Source: Clostridiales bacterium
GTDB lineage: Bacteria; Bacillota; Clostridia; Lachnospirales; Lachnospiraceae
DNA: 49,313 nt
Direction: 5' to 3'
NCBI GenBank assembly: GCA_018372435.1
Contig: JAHAJA010000032.1
Location: 1-49,313, forward strand
Of the stretch, positions 1 through 8,142 are shown piece after piece. Within the stretch, counting starts at the first letter, position 1, and each line of letters opens with the position of its first letter. Made by a program: the position numbers and the translations under genes. A model generated the notes under the pieces. It was not told the origin of the DNA. It made no database searches and saw only the letters and a program-made list of their open reading frames with translations.

Positions 1-2484
1 GCCTTTTCCCCATACCAATGTTCCTTGATAGAACATATCCACTTGATCAAAGTACGTTAAGTCGCCTGATGTATTCTGTGAGTAGTCATCTCCCGGTTTA
101 AATACACTCCAATCACTCTTTCCGATTCTTGTATGTATGTCGGTATAACTTCCTGGTTCCAGTTTTCCGGCTCCACTAGTAAAGCCTACTTCCATATAGT
201 AGTCGGCGCCATCTACTGGTGTGTCTAACTTCACGAACTTTCCTGTTATATTCTTAGCTATTACGTTCGTATCATGGATGGAGGCATAATCACAGTAGAA
301 TTTTAATGGCATCTCTCCATCGATTGTGAAATAATATCGTAACGTTACATAAGATAAATTAATATCTGCATCACTGGTATTAATAATATGAAATTGTGGA
401 TATAAGGTGTTATTCTCCACATCCCCTGTGCCGACATTCATATTCTTAGTTTTCAGTTCTAGGATGTTGGAGATGTCATTATTCTCTCCTTCTTCCACAG
501 TTGCATCTTGTTCTTCTAATTGTACTTCTTCTTGTGCATCTTCTTGTGCTTTTGTTGCAGTAGAAAGTGCAATTGCTTTTGGTTCTGTATTATTTGTATT
601 TTCTGTTTTGTTTTGATCTGCTTCTGCTTTATCTGTATTGCTTACTTTTTCTGTTTTCTTAGAAGACTGAGAGGAGGCTTTGGCATTACTGCTACCTGCC
701 TTCTCACTGTCTTCCTTATAATAATACTTAATTGTTCCGTCAGAATATTCTTCCGACTCAATTCGGTAATCCGATGTATAACGGAAGGTAATTTTATTTC
801 CATTGGGTTCGGTACACTGGATTGTTCTTCCTTTGTCGTTATAACTGTATGTATAGGTACTTCCCTGAATAGTCTTGGTAGTTACACGATCAGATGTATC
901 ATATACAATTTCATATAATACTACTTTCTCGGCGCTAACTACTTTACTTAATCGGTTGTAGGAATCATATGAATACGTAGTTTTATTACCTTCTGCATTG
1001 GTATAACTAGTTAATAATCCATCTGTATATCCATATTTGATTTCACGACTTCCGCTATCCTTTACAGACTTAATGGTTCCATCTGTATTATATGTAAATG
1101 TAAAATAACCACTGATATTCTCTATCTTAGAAAGCAATCCGTCTGTATAGGTAAATGTGGTTGTATTGCCATTCAAATCTTTAATTTCTTTGATCTTACC
1201 GTTCGCAGTAAACTCATAGATACTAGTTCCTTCTATGGTTAGAGTGTAGGTTCCGTCGGTACTTGACTTTAATTCTCTAGCCAGACCTTCTGGTTTTGCA
1301 AAGGTTCCATCTTCATTCTTAGTATAGTATTCAATATGTCCATCTTCAAATCGTATAGCTATGGTATTTCCTAAGTCTTGTAAGAAATACGTATAGGAAT
1401 TGGTCCAGTTCATCCCATTCTCATGGAAACTCTCTCCCATAGAGTTATACGATCTAGATAATACAAGTGGTGTATAACCGTCTATGGATAGATCCTCATT
1501 CTCATAGAAGTTATTACCCATCGTTAAACTAACTGAATTCATGGATGCCGTTCTTTGCAACTGATCAATGATTCCAAGATGTTGATTCGTTGCTGTGTTG
1601 TTACTGGTAATCTCTTGCTTGATATCTTTTGATGGATTAATTATTAAGAGATTGGAACCAACTAATTCACCACTATTCTTATAGGTTTCATAGATACCAT
1701 TATCTCTTCGTATGACAGAGTCCTTCTTATAATCACCATAATAAGCAGATGCTAAATATTCTAGACGGTCTGTTACACGGAAAGTATGCATAACAGCAGA
1801 GATACTACTCGTGGTTGTTCCCGAAGAACTTTTAATGGTCGCATTCAAATCATATAAGCTGTAGCTAGCCATGCTAACTTCTGCGTACCAAAGATTATTC
1901 CCTATGGTTGCAGTAAGACTGTCTCCAGATTTTCCATTCTTCTTTACCGATAGATTAACACTCTTTATCCCTTGCTTACTACCGCCTTTTCCATATACCT
2001 TGAAGACATCTCCCTGGGTATTTGGTGCTATGTAGATTGCTTCATTGCTATCACCAACTACGCTTACACTGGTGATAGATTTATACTTGCTGTATTTGCC
2101 TACAGGTTCCACTATAATCTTATAGGTTCCACTGTTTACATAATTGCCATTGTCATCTTTACCATCCCATTGCACTTCATGGGTTACATAACCACCTTTG
2201 TATTCCTTGTCCTTAACAATGTTGGCGATTACCTTTTTTCCGTCTTTCACATAGATGTTGACACTTCGCTTGCTTTCCAAGTTAAAGGTGATTTTCGCCT
2301 TTTCTCCAGAACTTGGTACGAATACCTCTGGTTCTGCTTTAACAAACTTGGTCTGTGCCTCTGCTGCATATGCTGTATCCGAATAGATTGGTATTCCAGT
2401 TGTAACAATTGTTACACATAGCAGCAAACACAACAGTCTTTTGAGCTCTGCTTTTTTTGCTTTTTTTGCTTTTAATAACTCCAT
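1..2484 (-). CDS. Secreted FlgD-Ig / RHS (YD-repeat) protein with a CBM3 module, partial (C-terminus outside window)
   Basis: An open frame of 828 codons runs from an ATG at 2484, preceded by GGGAGGAATA, off the left edge without a stop. The N-terminus is basic, then hydrophobic, ending in AYA-A near residue 41, a Sec signal peptide. About residues 52-132 look like a FlgD-type Ig domain (VQWDGKDDNGNYVNSGTYKI). Residues ~319-385 resemble the DUF6531 domain that opens RHS proteins, and ~425-582 hold several YD-type repeats (YSYDSYNRLSKV, FTYNTDGTIKSVKD). A Ser/Thr/Glu/Gln-rich linker (~602-666) leads to a C-terminal block (~674-828) with family-3 carbohydrate-binding hallmarks: LRYYFTIDG, a late YFDQVDMFYQGTLVWGKG strand, and a central YMEVGFTSGAGKLEPG segment. 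RHS proteins are secreted wrappers, sometimes of toxins; CBM3 normally targets cellulose. The combination suggests a secreted protein directed to plant cell wall. What follows the CBM3 is unseen. Confidence 0.85.
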   Translation of the reverse strand, partial: MELLKAKKAKKAELKRLLCLLLCVTIVTTGIPIYSDTAYAAEAQTKFVKAEPEVFVPSSGEKAKITFNLESKRSVNIYVKDGKKVIANIVKDKEYKGGYVTHEVQWDGKDDNGNYVNSGTYKIIVEPVGKYSKYKSITSVSVVGDSNEAIYIAPNTQGDVFKVYGKGGSKQGIKSVNLSVKKNGKSGDSLTATIGNNLWYAEVSMASYSLYDLNATIKSSSGTTTSSISAVMHTFRVTDRLEYLASAYYGDYKKDSVIRRDNGIYETYKNSGELVGSNLLIINPSKDIKQEITSNNTATNQHLGIIDQLQRTASMNSVSLTMGNNFYENEDLSIDGYTPLVLSRSYNSMGESFHENGMNWTNSYTYFLQDLGNTIAIRFEDGHIEYYTKNEDGTFAKPEGLARELKSSTDGTYTLTIEGTSIYEFTANGKIKEIKDLNGNTTTFTYTDGLLSKIENISGYFTFTYNTDGTIKSVKDSGSREIKYGYTDGLLTSYTNAEGNKTTYSYDSYNRLSKVVSAEKVVLYEIVYDTSDRVTTKTIQGSTYTYSYNDKGRTIQCTEPNGNKITFRYTSDYRIESEEYSDGTIKYYYKEDSEKAGSSNAKASSQSSKKTEKVSNTDKAEADQNKTENTNNTEPKAIALSTATKAQEDAQEEVQLEEQDATVEEGENNDISNILELKTKNMNVGTGDVENNTLYPQFHIINTSDADINLSYVTLRYYFTIDGEMPLKFYCDYASIHDTNVIAKNITGKFVKLDTPVDGADYYMEVGFTSGAGKLEPGSYTDIHTRIGKSDWSVFKPGDDYSQNTSGDLTYFDQVDMFYQGTLVWGKG

Positions 2485-2605
2485 GTTATTCCTCCCTTGT
2501 AAAATTTCTTTTATTGTCCCTAAAATACGGTATATATTTCCATTTTACCACTGTTTTATACTGTCGAATATAATCATTTTTTACTATTTTTAAGCTTATA
2601 AAAGT

Positions 2606-2651
2606 AAAAAACGTTTATTCAATCACTTTAAATTATGATTGAATAAACGCT
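2606..2651 (-). terminator. Rho-independent terminator after the 2728-3714 gene
   Basis: Perfect 14-bp stem CGTTTATTCAATCA / TGATTGAATAAACG, followed on the minus strand by GTTTTTTAC. It lies downstream of the surface-protein gene and upstream of the RHS gene, so it separates the two transcripts. Confidence 0.85.
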
Positions 2652-2727
2652 ATGTATTAATTGTTTTTATTGTGTTTTAGTTATGAATCTATAAATTCAA
2701 TCTGAATTTTAGACCTAAATCTTGTTA

Positions 2728-3714
2728 TTAAACCTCTTTATATGTACGCTTCTTCGTTACGATTATTAAGGTTACAACTGTGATTACGAAGGCTGCAACT
2801 ACAGTTATAATTACAACTGGTAACACAGACTCTCCTTCATATTCCACTGAATTGATATCAAATATCTCTACTTCAACCTGTGCAAGCTCCACATCCATAG
2901 TTTCTTCTCCGTTACTAGATTCAACGCTACCTCCAAGAGATTCCACCAGATCCTTATCTGCTTGCAATTGATTCATCACAACAGTACCATCCTTCAGAGT
3001 AAAATTTACTTCTGATAGGTTAATATTTGCCTCATTCGTACCTACTGCATTCCACCAAGACCCGTAACCAAGATAAAGCATATCAGCACCAGCTATCCAA
3101 GTTAGTATACCTGAGAAATCTGATGTAGATGTGAAATCGCCTGCTCCTGCCTCTGGATTATCAAGAATCGTCTGGTCATAGCACCGTTCATCATTAGAAT
3201 ATACAGAAAAACCACTAGGAAGGATTTCAATACGTATCTTAGCCCCATCCTTAATATAATCCTTAACAATGGTATAATTGAATAAGTTAGCATCAAAATA
3301 ACCACCAAATCCGGCACTATTAAATCCCAGATAGGAACCAGGTGTGAAATATAATTTACCCTCGTATTCTCCACTACCATTAAATGCAAATATTGCTCCA
3401 AGTTCATGAACTTCCCAAGTTGGCTTTGCATAGAATTCTAGAATAACGCCCTGAGAAGTATCTTTCCCTTTAAACGGATTCTCATAGGAATATACCGCCG
3501 AGAAGTCTCCACTTGTCTCTGAATGTAAAGACAAATCAATTACATCTACGTTCACAAGATTTCTTTTCTCATTGTCCGTACCCGTCTCATTATTTGTAGT
3601 TTTATCGTTTTCTTGTTCTATCTCTTGTGTTTCAATCTCAGTTGCCAAAACAGGAACTGTATTCATCCCTACAAGCATTCCCGCAAGAATGATTGCCAAT
3701 AATTTTTTTCTCAT
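2728..3714 (-). CDS. Membrane-anchored surface protein with a LamG/concanavalin-like extracellular domain
   Basis: 328 aa from an ATG with AGGAGAAGG upstream. A Sec signal peptide (residues 1-24, ending VLA) is followed by an acidic, Thr/Asn/Glu-rich linker (~25-50). An aromatic- and Gly-rich region (~55-245) has short beta-strand patterns such as GVILEFYAK, LGAIFAFNG and LYLGYGSWW, suggestive of a concanavalin/laminin-G type sandwich. One transmembrane helix (~298-320) ends in a basic tail KKRTYKEV, so the protein is membrane-tethered rather than sortase-anchored; no LPXTG is present. The gene lies 21 bp downstream of the chemoreceptor gene and is probably co-transcribed with it. No enzymatic motif is visible. 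It could be a carbohydrate-sensing or adhesion module; function unknown. Confidence 0.75.
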   Translation of the reverse strand: MRKKLLAIILAGMLVGMNTVPVLATEIETQEIEQENDKTTNNETGTDNEKRNLVNVDVIDLSLHSETSGDFSAVYSYENPFKGKDTSQGVILEFYAKPTWEVHELGAIFAFNGSGEYEGKLYFTPGSYLGFNSAGFGGYFDANLFNYTIVKDYIKDGAKIRIEILPSGFSVYSNDERCYDQTILDNPEAGAGDFTSTSDFSGILTWIAGADMLYLGYGSWWNAVGTNEANINLSEVNFTLKDGTVVMNQLQADKDLVESLGGSVESSNGEETMDVELAQVEVEIFDINSVEYEGESVLPVVIITVVAAFVITVVTLIIVTKKRTYKEV

Positions 3715-3735
3715 CGCACCTTCTCCTTTTCCTGC

Positions 3736-5448
3736 TTATAGATTGGTAAATGCATCTGACTGCCTTTTCAGATTACGAACAACTTCCACACTGGATTCCA
3801 CATTCACATACACTTCATTAATTTCACTTACTAACTTTGAAGTACTATCTGCCGACATGGTGATACCCTGACTACATTCTCCAACCGCCTGCGCGATATC
3901 TCCCATCTGATTTACCACAATGGTAATGTGTTTTGATAGTTCAGCCATCTTCTCTAAGAAATCATCCATTGCTTTATTTACTTCCCCTGCATCCTCTAAG
4001 TACTGCTTTCCTGATACAGCATAGTTATCATAATCCGGTAGTATAGTTGCTGATATATACTCCATGATTTCATTAGAGCTTGCGCTCAATTCATTCACCG
4101 CACCGACTACTATAGAATTAATATTTTGAATTTTATTAGCTGTCTCTCTACTGTTTTCTGCAAGCTGTCTAATCTCCTCTGCCACAACTGCAAATCCCTT
4201 ACCTGCCTCTCCTGCCCTTGCCGCCTCTATGGAAGCATTCAGTGCAAGAAGATTTGTTTGTGAAGAAATACTTAGAATTTCGTTGGTCAGTTCATCTACT
4301 CTAGCAACACTCTGGCTGTTTTCTATGGCATGATCCAACCGTTTTAGTACATTCTCCATGATATTGTTGGTTTCATTTTTATTAGTGACTGCCGTCTTCT
4401 CTAATTCCTCGGCACGTTGTTTCATCTTGGTAGTATGTACATGAATATCACGAGTTACCACGGTTATCTTATTCACAGACTTACCTACGGAGGCTGTACT
4501 TTCGTTAATTCCATTAATGGTCTGCGATACATTATCCATCGTCGCAGCAACCTCTTCCATTGTTGCAGAGATATCTCCTGAATCTTCATTGGCTTTTGAT
4601 ATACTCTCATTGGCATTATAGAATGTCTGATCCAAGTTCATAGAAGAGGTTACGATTTCTCCCATGATTTTTTGTAGTGTAACAATAAAGAGATTAACAC
4701 CTTTTACTAACTTTCCTACTTCATCTGCCGTATGTACTGGGATTCGTTGTGTTAAATCCCCTGCTTTTTCATTTATCTTTTTCGTAATCTCTCTTAGTTT
4801 TCTCTCGTAACCAACCGTAGGTATGATAATAGTCTTAATTACTACAAACACACTGGCAAACAACACAAGTATCATTATAATCAACACTCCATATGCAGTA
4901 ATTACTGCATTATTATATATGTTGTCCTGTTTTCCCTTAGCAAGTCCAATATCTACCTGATTTTGCTGAATCATAGTTTGCACTTTATCATTTAATTTTT
5001 GAAATAGTTCAGAAAGTACACCATTTACATTTGCGCTTACTTCCCTCGTATTGTTAGTAGTACTAAGACTTAGAGTTTCCTTATAGCTTTGCATATACTC
5101 TTCATAGATATCACTCAATTGAATATAGGAAGTTTCATCTGAAGTAAGCTCTTTATATTTCTCCAGATATGCCTTTAAAGTCGCTACTGATGTACTTATA
5201 TTCTCCATGACCTCTTGCTTATCTTCCTTTGTATCCATAACGCTATGTGTAAGCAATAACTGTTGTAACTGCTCTACATTGGCTGAGATAGCATCTAGTG
5301 TAATAATTATAGGAACCTTCCTTGCTGCAATATCATTTCCCACCACCCCAAGCTGCTTTAAGGAACGTAATCCTATAAAGGATGAACCAATCCCGATTAT
5401 TGCTAATAACAGCAAAGGAACGATAACTTTAGTTTTTAAGCTTTTCAT
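3736..5448 (-). CDS. Methyl-accepting chemotaxis protein
   Basis: 570 aa from an ATG preceded by AAGGGG. Topology is that of a classical chemoreceptor: TM1 (~8-27), an extracytoplasmic helical sensor of about 150 residues resembling a four-helix-bundle MCP domain, TM2 (~180-206), a HAMP domain (~207-262), then a long coiled-coil signalling domain. The signalling tip is clear: ISSQTNLLALNASIEAARAG followed by GKGFAVVAEEIRQLAE, the CheA/CheW contact hairpin. The ligand is unknown; family members detect small molecules directly or through binding proteins. No C-terminal CheR-binding pentapeptide is seen. It heads a likely two-gene operon with the surface protein downstream. Confidence 0.95.
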   Translation of the reverse strand: MKSLKTKVIVPLLLLAIIGIGSSFIGLRSLKQLGVVGNDIAARKVPIIITLDAISANVEQLQQLLLTHSVMDTKEDKQEVMENISTSVATLKAYLEKYKELTSDETSYIQLSDIYEEYMQSYKETLSLSTTNNTREVSANVNGVLSELFQKLNDKVQTMIQQNQVDIGLAKGKQDNIYNNAVITAYGVLIIMILVLFASVFVVIKTIIIPTVGYERKLREITKKINEKAGDLTQRIPVHTADEVGKLVKGVNLFIVTLQKIMGEIVTSSMNLDQTFYNANESISKANEDSGDISATMEEVAATMDNVSQTINGINESTASVGKSVNKITVVTRDIHVHTTKMKQRAEELEKTAVTNKNETNNIMENVLKRLDHAIENSQSVARVDELTNEILSISSQTNLLALNASIEAARAGEAGKGFAVVAEEIRQLAENSRETANKIQNINSIVVGAVNELSASSNEIMEYISATILPDYDNYAVSGKQYLEDAGEVNKAMDDFLEKMAELSKHITIVVNQMGDIAQAVGECSQGITMSADSTSKLVSEINEVYVNVESSVEVVRNLKRQSDAFTNL

Positions 5449-5521
5449 TGTTCGTACCCCTTTTTCAAATCTTTTGATCTACTTTATTACTTTACTTAAT
5501 CCTTTTATCTTAAGTAACTTC

Positions 5522-5580
5522 TTAGGGCTCAAAAGCCAATTTTAATTTTGGCAACGTCAATTTGCATGACTTTATAACAT
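5522..5580. repeat. Left-end fragment of dispersed palindromic repeat family A
   Basis: This stretch begins TTAGGGCTCAAAAGCC and contains CGTCAATTTGCA and TAACATGG, matching in order the left arm of the full element that starts about 160 bp further on (TTAGGGTGTCAAAGGCC, CGTCAATTTGCA, TATGTTATGCC). It reads as a decayed or truncated copy. It lies upstream of the chemoreceptor gene. Confidence 0.6.
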
Positions 5581-5610
5581 GGTACTTGATGATTCATTGT
5601 TTATAAAACG

Positions 5611-5661
5611 AAAGCGTTCGTCCAATCCCTCTACCAAGACCATTATTGAACGAACGCTTTA
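5611..5661 (-). terminator. Hairpin, probable terminator of the arabinan transport operon
   Basis: A 16-bp stem with one mismatch (AAAGCGTTCGTCCAAT / ATTGAACGAACGCTTT), followed on the minus strand by CGTTTTATAAA. It is the first strong isolated hairpin downstream of the GH51 gene and its 3' repeat element. The short U-tract makes the terminator call moderate. Confidence 0.6.
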
Positions 5662-5680
5662 TGTTATTTTAATATTACTT

Positions 5681-5962
5681 TACTGATTAGGGTGTCAAAG
5701 GCCCTCAAAAAGACTTGCCCTCGTCAATTTGCACATAAAAATACTTGACTTATGTTATGCCGAGCGTAGTTCGATGAGCAACTGTATGAAGTCGTTGGTA
5801 TTTAGGCTCTGTATTTTAGAGCCTTATGTACCACTACGAACTTCAGCGGGGCGAGAGCGTGTTGCGAATGAACTACGTTTGGCATAACATGTTCACTCAT
5901 AAATTTGTGCAAATTGATGAGTGAAAAACTTAAACTGGTTTATGACACCCTAACCAGTTACT
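5681..5962. repeat. Full-length palindromic repeat, family A (~280 bp inverted repeat)
   Basis: The two halves are imperfect inverted repeats of each other. The ends are GATTAGGGTGTCA and TGACACCCTAACC; internal matching pairs are CAATTTGCACA / TGTGCAAATTG, TATGTTATGCC / GGCATAACATG and GTAGTTC / GAACTAC. The tip is GGCTCTGTATTTTAGAGCC. There is no coding capacity. The right end lies about 10 bp past the stop codon of the GH51 gene, so the element is part of its 3' untranslated region. A related right half lies downstream of the GH13 gene at 39.9-40.0 kb and a left-end fragment at 5.5 kb. It could be a MITE-like element or an exported 3' UTR structure. Confidence 0.8.
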
Positions 5963-5972
5963 AAAACCTCAA

Positions 5973-7475
5973 TTATCTCACTTCTATATGAACTACGCTA
6001 CATGCTGGAACTCTGATTTGAATACCTGTTTCTGTAATGTCCATATCAGTAAATTCCTTGACTTGAACAGCCTCTGGATTTTCGAAGGTGTTCATTGCTC
6101 TCATATCACTTACAAGAATTTCTCCTCTTAATGAAGTAACCTTCTTATCAAGTATAGTCGTATCTATTGTATAGCTTTCTTCTAATGATAAGTTAGACAA
6201 TGTAATATGTACCGTTCCTTCTCCATCTATCGATACGGATTCATTAAGATTCGGAACCATATACTCATCTTCTAAACCTATCTGTTTTGTATCGATAAAG
6301 CTATCTAGTAAAGTAGCATCTTGATGGTATTTGTACATATCGAATACATGGTAAGTAGGAGTAAGAACCATCTTCTCTCCCTCTGTTAAGATAACAGCCT
6401 GTAATACATTAACCATCTGTGCTATATTAGCCATACGAACACGATCAGAATGTTTATTGAAGATATTCAAGTTAATACCTGCAACTAATGCATCTCTCAT
6501 TGTATTTTGCTGATATAGAAATCCTGGATTTGTACCCGGTTCACAAGTAAACCATGTTCCCCACTCATCAATAATCATTGCAATATTCTTATCAGGATCA
6601 TATTTATCCATGATTGCACCATGATGATTAATTAGTGTCTCCATATATAATGTCTTGCTTAATGTCTTATACCAAACCTTCTCATCAAAGTCAGTAGCAC
6701 TTCCTTTGATTTCCCAGCCTTCTGGATGAGTATAATAATGAAGAGATAATCCATCCATAAATCCATGTTGGAAAGGAAGTGAATGTCTAAAACAAGTCTT
6801 TAATATACCTTCTGTCCATTCATAATCATCTACATTAGCACCACATGCGATTTTCTTGATTTTCTTACCTGGCTTGTAATCTCTAACATACGTTTGATAG
6901 TTACGGTATTGCTCGCCATAGTATTCAGGTGTCATATTACCGCCACAACCCCAACTTTCATTACCAACACCAAAGTATTCTACATCCCAGGATTCTTCGT
7001 GTCCGTTCTCTTTTCTAAGTTCAGCCATAGGTGAAACACCATCAAAAGTTAAGTACTCAACCCACTCAGACATCTCACGAACAGTACCGCTACCAACATT
7101 CCCGTTAATATAGGCATCACATTCCAATTGGCGACAAAGTTCCATGAATTCATGAGTACCAAAGCTATTATCTTCTACTACACCACCCCAGTGTGTATTA
7201 ATCATTCTCTTTCTGTTTTCTTTGGGACCAATCCCATCCATCCAGTGATACTCATCCGCAAAGCAACCACCTGGCCATCTTAAAACTGGAATCTTAATAT
7301 CCTTCAATGCCTTTACAACATCGTTTCTCATACCATTGGTATTAGGAATCGCCGAGTCTTCGCCAACGTAAATTCCTTCATAGATACATCTACCGAGATG
7401 CTCCGAGAAATGCCCATAGATATCTTTATTAATCTTACTCTTTTTTGCTGTTGTATTAATTACGTATTTCACCAT
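5973..7475 (-). CDS. abfA: Cytoplasmic alpha-L-arabinofuranosidase, GH51
   Basis: 500 aa. The frame extends to 7538, but an ATG at 7475 has AAAGGAT at correct spacing and begins MVKYVINTT, the usual start of the family; the longer form would run into the upstream repeat. The length matches intracellular GH51 enzymes (about 500 aa), and there is no signal peptide. Motifs: NKDIYGHFSEHLGRCIYEG, VLRWPGGCFADEYHW, acid/base Glu173 in GVGNESWGCGG, nucleophile Glu304 in MIIDEWGTWF, and a C-terminal beta domain. The enzyme releases terminal L-arabinofuranose from arabino-oligosaccharides in the cytosol. It is the last gene of the transporter series, fitting uptake followed by intracellular hydrolysis. 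Palindromic repeats flank it on both sides, so its expression may be uncoupled from the upstream genes. Confidence 0.96.
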   Translation of the reverse strand: MVKYVINTTAKKSKINKDIYGHFSEHLGRCIYEGIYVGEDSAIPNTNGMRNDVVKALKDIKIPVLRWPGGCFADEYHWMDGIGPKENRKRMINTHWGGVVEDNSFGTHEFMELCRQLECDAYINGNVGSGTVREMSEWVEYLTFDGVSPMAELRKENGHEESWDVEYFGVGNESWGCGGNMTPEYYGEQYRNYQTYVRDYKPGKKIKKIACGANVDDYEWTEGILKTCFRHSLPFQHGFMDGLSLHYYTHPEGWEIKGSATDFDEKVWYKTLSKTLYMETLINHHGAIMDKYDPDKNIAMIIDEWGTWFTCEPGTNPGFLYQQNTMRDALVAGINLNIFNKHSDRVRMANIAQMVNVLQAVILTEGEKMVLTPTYHVFDMYKYHQDATLLDSFIDTKQIGLEDEYMVPNLNESVSIDGEGTVHITLSNLSLEESYTIDTTILDKKVTSLRGEILVSDMRAMNTFENPEAVQVKEFTDMDITETGIQIRVPACSVVHIEVR

Positions 7476-7532
7476 AGTAAGTCGATCCTTTCTGTCACTA
7501 ATTAATGTTTTGTTCTGTTGTGCGATGTTATA

Positions 7533-8135
7533 AAGCATTCATCACACTAGACTAAGTTTAAGGTGTCAAAACGCTTGATACCGTAAATCCGCTTCGTACT
7601 CTTCACACAATGACTAAAAAACGATAGCGTAGCATCATAGTACTTCTTAGTGTGTGTTCAATATAATAGGAAGGCGAGGCATGGACGCCGAGCCAGTCTT
7701 CGCTGAGGCAGGATGCCGAATCGAAGGCGTTTACGTATACTGCAATCATCTATCCACACACACTTAGAAGTACTTAGATGCACAGCGTGTTTTGTGTCAT
7801 TGTGCGAAGATACGAAGCATTCATTACACTAGACTAAGTTTGAAGTTTCAAAACGCTAAGTACGGTAAACCCGCTTCGTACTCTTCTCACAATGACTAAA
7901 AAACGATAGCGTAACAGCTTAGTACTTCTTAGTGTGTGTTCAATACACTAGGAAGGCGAGGCATGGACGCCGAGCCAGTCTTCGCTGAGGCAGGATGCCG
8001 AATCGAAGGCGTTTCCGTACACTGATATCGCTTATCAACACACACTTAGAAGTACTTAGATGCACAGCGTGTTTTGTGCCATTGTGCGAAGATACGAAGC
8101 ATTCAACTCACTAGACCGCGTTTTGAAACTTCACC
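7533..8135. repeat. Tandem pair of ~282-bp palindromic elements, family B
   Basis: Two nearly identical units (about 7534-7816 and 7816-8098) share the boundary string GCATTCATxACACTAGACTA, with a third partial boundary after the second unit. In each unit the arms are inverted: GCTTCGTACTCTTC...CACAATGAC pairs with GTCATTGTGCGAAGATACGAAGC, and TAGTACTTCTTAGTGTGTG pairs with CACACACTTAGAAGTACTTA. The centre of each unit (7671-7730 and 7953-8012) is GC-richer and invariant. It can form a nested hairpin GGC-GA-GGC-ATGGAC-GCC-GA-GCC followed by CTTCG-CTGA-GGC-AGGAT-GCC-GAAT-CGAAG. No ORF is present. The pair fills the whole gap between the solute-binding protein gene and the GH51 gene. Confidence 0.85.
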
Positions 8136-8142
8136 ACCAAAT

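Noticed and set aside
407..2421. Three plus-strand reading frames (407-616, 520-918, 1972-2421)
   Set aside because: They are antisense to the RHS-CBM3 gene, lack ribosome-binding sites, and encode Cys/Phe/Ile-rich low-complexity products typical of shadow frames.
7476..7538. Longer N-terminus of the cytoplasmic GH51 starting at 7538
   Set aside because: The 21 extra residues have no family counterpart and begin in the palindromic repeat; the ATG at 7475 has a good Shine-Dalgarno site and the standard family start.
7533..8135. CRISPR array
   Set aside because: The two units are 282-bp palindromes in direct tandem without short regularly spaced repeats or unique spacers, and no cas genes are present.
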